DNA from: Lachnospiraceae bacterium
GTDB taxonomy: Bacteria; Bacillota; Clostridia; Lachnospirales; Lachnospiraceae
Assembly: GCA_029338875.1 (NCBI GenBank)
Contig: JAQYBF010000045.1
Coordinates: 1 to 33,284 of the forward strand
Reading direction: 5' to 3'
Length of the DNA: 33,284 bases
The position numbers were made by a program, and so were the translations under genes. Shown here piece by piece: positions 31,967 to 33,284 of the stretch (position 1 is the first letter of the stretch; each line of letters opens with the position of its first letter). The notes below the pieces were generated by a model. The model did not search any database. It was not told the DNA's origin and saw nothing but the letters and a program-made list of their open reading frames with translations.

Positions 31967-32800
31967 ATGGCAATTGACAGCATCAATTCCTATCTCCTGT
32001 CCAGCCTTCTGGCAGGGGAAAATGTAAACCAGACGGGAAGTACCGCTAACAGCGGAAATTCTGCTCAGACAGAAGGAACAGATTCTGTTGAGACCAGTTT
32101 CAAAGCATCCATGCGAAACAGCCTTGCAAAGGCGGCTTCCGGGAAGAATTCCAAGGATGAACTGGACAGCGGAAGCGAGAGCCTGGAAGATATCTTCCGG
32201 AGAGCTTCGGAAAAATATGGTGTCTCCACCAGACTTTTAAAGGCGGTCGCCAAGACCGAGTCCAATTTCCGAACCGATGCCAGGTCCTCGGCCGGCGCAG
32301 GCGGGATCATGCAGCTCATGCCGGCTACGGCCAGGGCCCATGGGGTCACAGATCTCTATGATCCGGAGCAGAACATCATGGCAGGCGCCGAGATCCTGTC
32401 CTCCAATCTGAATACCTATAATGGAGACCTGTCGCTGGCGCTGGCAGCCTATAATGCCGGCGGCGGAAATGTGAAGAAATACGGCGGGGTTCCTCCCTTT
32501 AAGGAAACACAGAACTATATCCGGAAAATCCAAAAGCTTCTGGGAGAGGATGAGCCGGTCCTGAATCAGACCTTGTCGAAGACCGGAGGACTCACAGGCG
32601 GAACTTCTTCTGAGAATTCTCTGGATTCTCTGAGCTCCCTTGGGGACAGCAGTCTCTACTCCCTCTTATCCGGCCTGGATGAGAGTGACTCTGACAAGAG
32701 TCTTCTGATTCTGGAACTTTTACGCCAGCAGGCCATGCTGGATGCCAGCCGTGAAATCGGATCCTTCGATTTTGATGAAGATGACGGGGAAGAAATCTGA
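31967..32800 (+). CDS. Lytic transglycosylase (SLT domain) without signal peptide
   Basis: Peptidoglycan-cleaving enzyme of the soluble lytic transglycosylase family. The catalytic Glu98 lies in LLKAVAKTESNFRTDARSSAG. The motifs AGGIMQLMPATA, YDPEQNIMAGA and LALAAYNAGGGNVKKYGG follow, and the domain spans about residues 75-190. There is no N-terminal Sec signal or membrane anchor. Its N-terminus (NSYLLSSLLAGENVNQTG) is hydrophilic and Ser/Asn-rich like an axial protein. Because it sits in a flagellar operon one base after fhlB, export by the flagellar apparatus to open the wall for the rod (the FlgJ role) is a reasonable inference. The Asp/Ser/Leu-rich C-terminal ~80 residues are unassigned. 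Confidence 0.88.
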   Translation: MAIDSINSYLLSSLLAGENVNQTGSTANSGNSAQTEGTDSVETSFKASMRNSLAKAASGKNSKDELDSGSESLEDIFRRASEKYGVSTRLLKAVAKTESNFRTDARSSAGAGGIMQLMPATARAHGVTDLYDPEQNIMAGAEILSSNLNTYNGDLSLALAAYNAGGGNVKKYGGVPPFKETQNYIRKIQKLLGEDEPVLNQTLSKTGGLTGGTSSENSLDSLSSLGDSSLYSLLSGLDESDSDKSLLILELLRQQAMLDASREIGSFDFDEDDGEEI

Positions 32801-32886
32801 AATAATAGGGAAAACAAAACTTTAATTTGAAACAGGGATAGACAGCAGACAGCTGACTTTCGATAAAGTTAAGGAAGAGCGGTAAT

Positions 32887-33284
32887 ATGAGCGAAAGACA
32901 TGAAAAGGCGGAAGAAACCAGAAGAGAGGATGTCAGAACTGTGACACGGATTCCTCTGACTTTCCACTGTGACCGGATCGGGGATTTCCCGGGTTCCATT
33001 GTGGATCTCAGCGCGGGAGGCATGGCTCTGGAGACATTGGAAAAGCTGACCTACGGGGATATGGTTACTTTCCGCTATGCCTTCCGGACCCTGGAGCGTC
33101 CCTTCCAGGTGGAAGTGGTTCATGTCCGTAAGAAGGAAGATCAGAAACGGGAAAATGTCTACGGCTGCAAGTTCGTCCATCTGACCAACGGAGGAGAGAC
33201 AGCCATCCGGAATTACGTCTTCGACCGGATCCGGAGAGATACCTACAAGCAGGAACTGGAGATCCAGCAGCACGTCAAGGATTC
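32887..33284 (+). CDS. PilZ-domain protein (3' end outside the window)
   Basis: At least 132 residues are encoded before the window ends. The c-di-GMP binding motifs of PilZ are visible: RxxxR at R13-R17 (alternatively R17-R21) and DLSAGG (D40, S42, G45), then a beta-barrel with EVVHVRKKE and YGCKFVHLT. The C-terminal helix (RNYVFDRIRRDTYKQELEIQ) is typical of single-domain PilZ proteins, so the gene is probably almost complete. The ribosome binding site AAGGAAGAG precedes the ATG. The 86-nt leader contains ACAGGGA (32832-32838), a CsrA-like core. Being in a flagellar unit, it probably transmits c-di-GMP level to motility; its target is unknown. Confidence 0.88.
   Translation, partial: MSERHEKAEETRREDVRTVTRIPLTFHCDRIGDFPGSIVDLSAGGMALETLEKLTYGDMVTFRYAFRTLERPFQVEVVHVRKKEDQKRENVYGCKFVHLTNGGETAIRNYVFDRIRRDTYKQELEIQQHVKD

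Noticed and set aside
32859-32866. TTCGATAA in the PilZ leader as a sigma-28 -10
   Set aside because: No TAAA or TTAT at the right distance, and the first two bases differ from consensus.
1-33284. Search for CRISPR arrays, tRNAs, rRNAs, IS elements, phage or defence genes
   Set aside because: Nothing seen. All larger frames belong to flagellar, chemotaxis or associated genes in an even composition.

Overview
This window is almost entirely a flagellar and chemotaxis gene cluster from a motile Gram-positive bacterium of the class Clostridia, most likely Lachnospiraceae-like. The supporting features are: a FliY protein with CheC-type domains fused to a FliN domain; FlbD; CheD and CheV; a FliW/CsrA pair; an FlgM–FlgN–FlgK–FlgL block; strong AGGAGG ribosome binding sites; and tight gene packing. 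GC content looks close to one half. I see no IS element, tRNA, rRNA, CRISPR array or phage gene.

Region 1 (1-20657, + strand) is one long run of 22 genes with mostly short or overlapping junctions. It begins inside fliI, then fliJ, fliK, flgD, flgE, flbD, motA, motB, fliM, cheY, flgC, fliY, fliO, fliP, fliQ, fliR, flhB, flhA, a sigma-28 gene, two FlgF/FlgG-type rod genes, cheD, cheV and a ComFB-domain gene. An intrinsic terminator follows at 20619. It encodes the export ATPase and gate, hook assembly, stator, switch and the late-gene sigma factor.

Region 2 (20658-24350, + strand) is fliD, fliS and a FliT-like gene, ended by a bidirectional terminator. Region 3 (24454-29723, - strand) is flgM, then flgN, flgK, flgL, fliW and csrA: the anti-sigma factor, the hook-filament junction proteins with their chaperone, and the FliW-CsrA translational switch. 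Region 4 (30099 to the end, + strand) diverges from flgM and carries a second FliK-like protein, a stand-alone FlhB C-terminal domain (FhlB), a lytic transglycosylase without a signal peptide, and a PilZ protein cut by the window edge.

The regulation visible in the sequence forms layers. Four late units (fliD, fliS, flgM, fliK-like) share a sigma-28-like box with an unusual -35, TTAT-N15/16-G(C/T)CGA(T/G)AT. The flgM-flgN gap holds GGA-loop hairpins, one matching the Csr/Rsm RNA consensus, followed by an intrinsic terminator. It therefore looks like either a CsrA-responsive attenuator ahead of the operon that encodes CsrA, or a flgM 3'-UTR RNA that binds CsrA. Two probable cyclic-dinucleotide receptors (ComFB and PilZ) sit at the ends of two flagellar units. 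Within the proteins, the most interesting observation is a FliM-N-terminus-like CheY-binding motif inside the linker of FliY.
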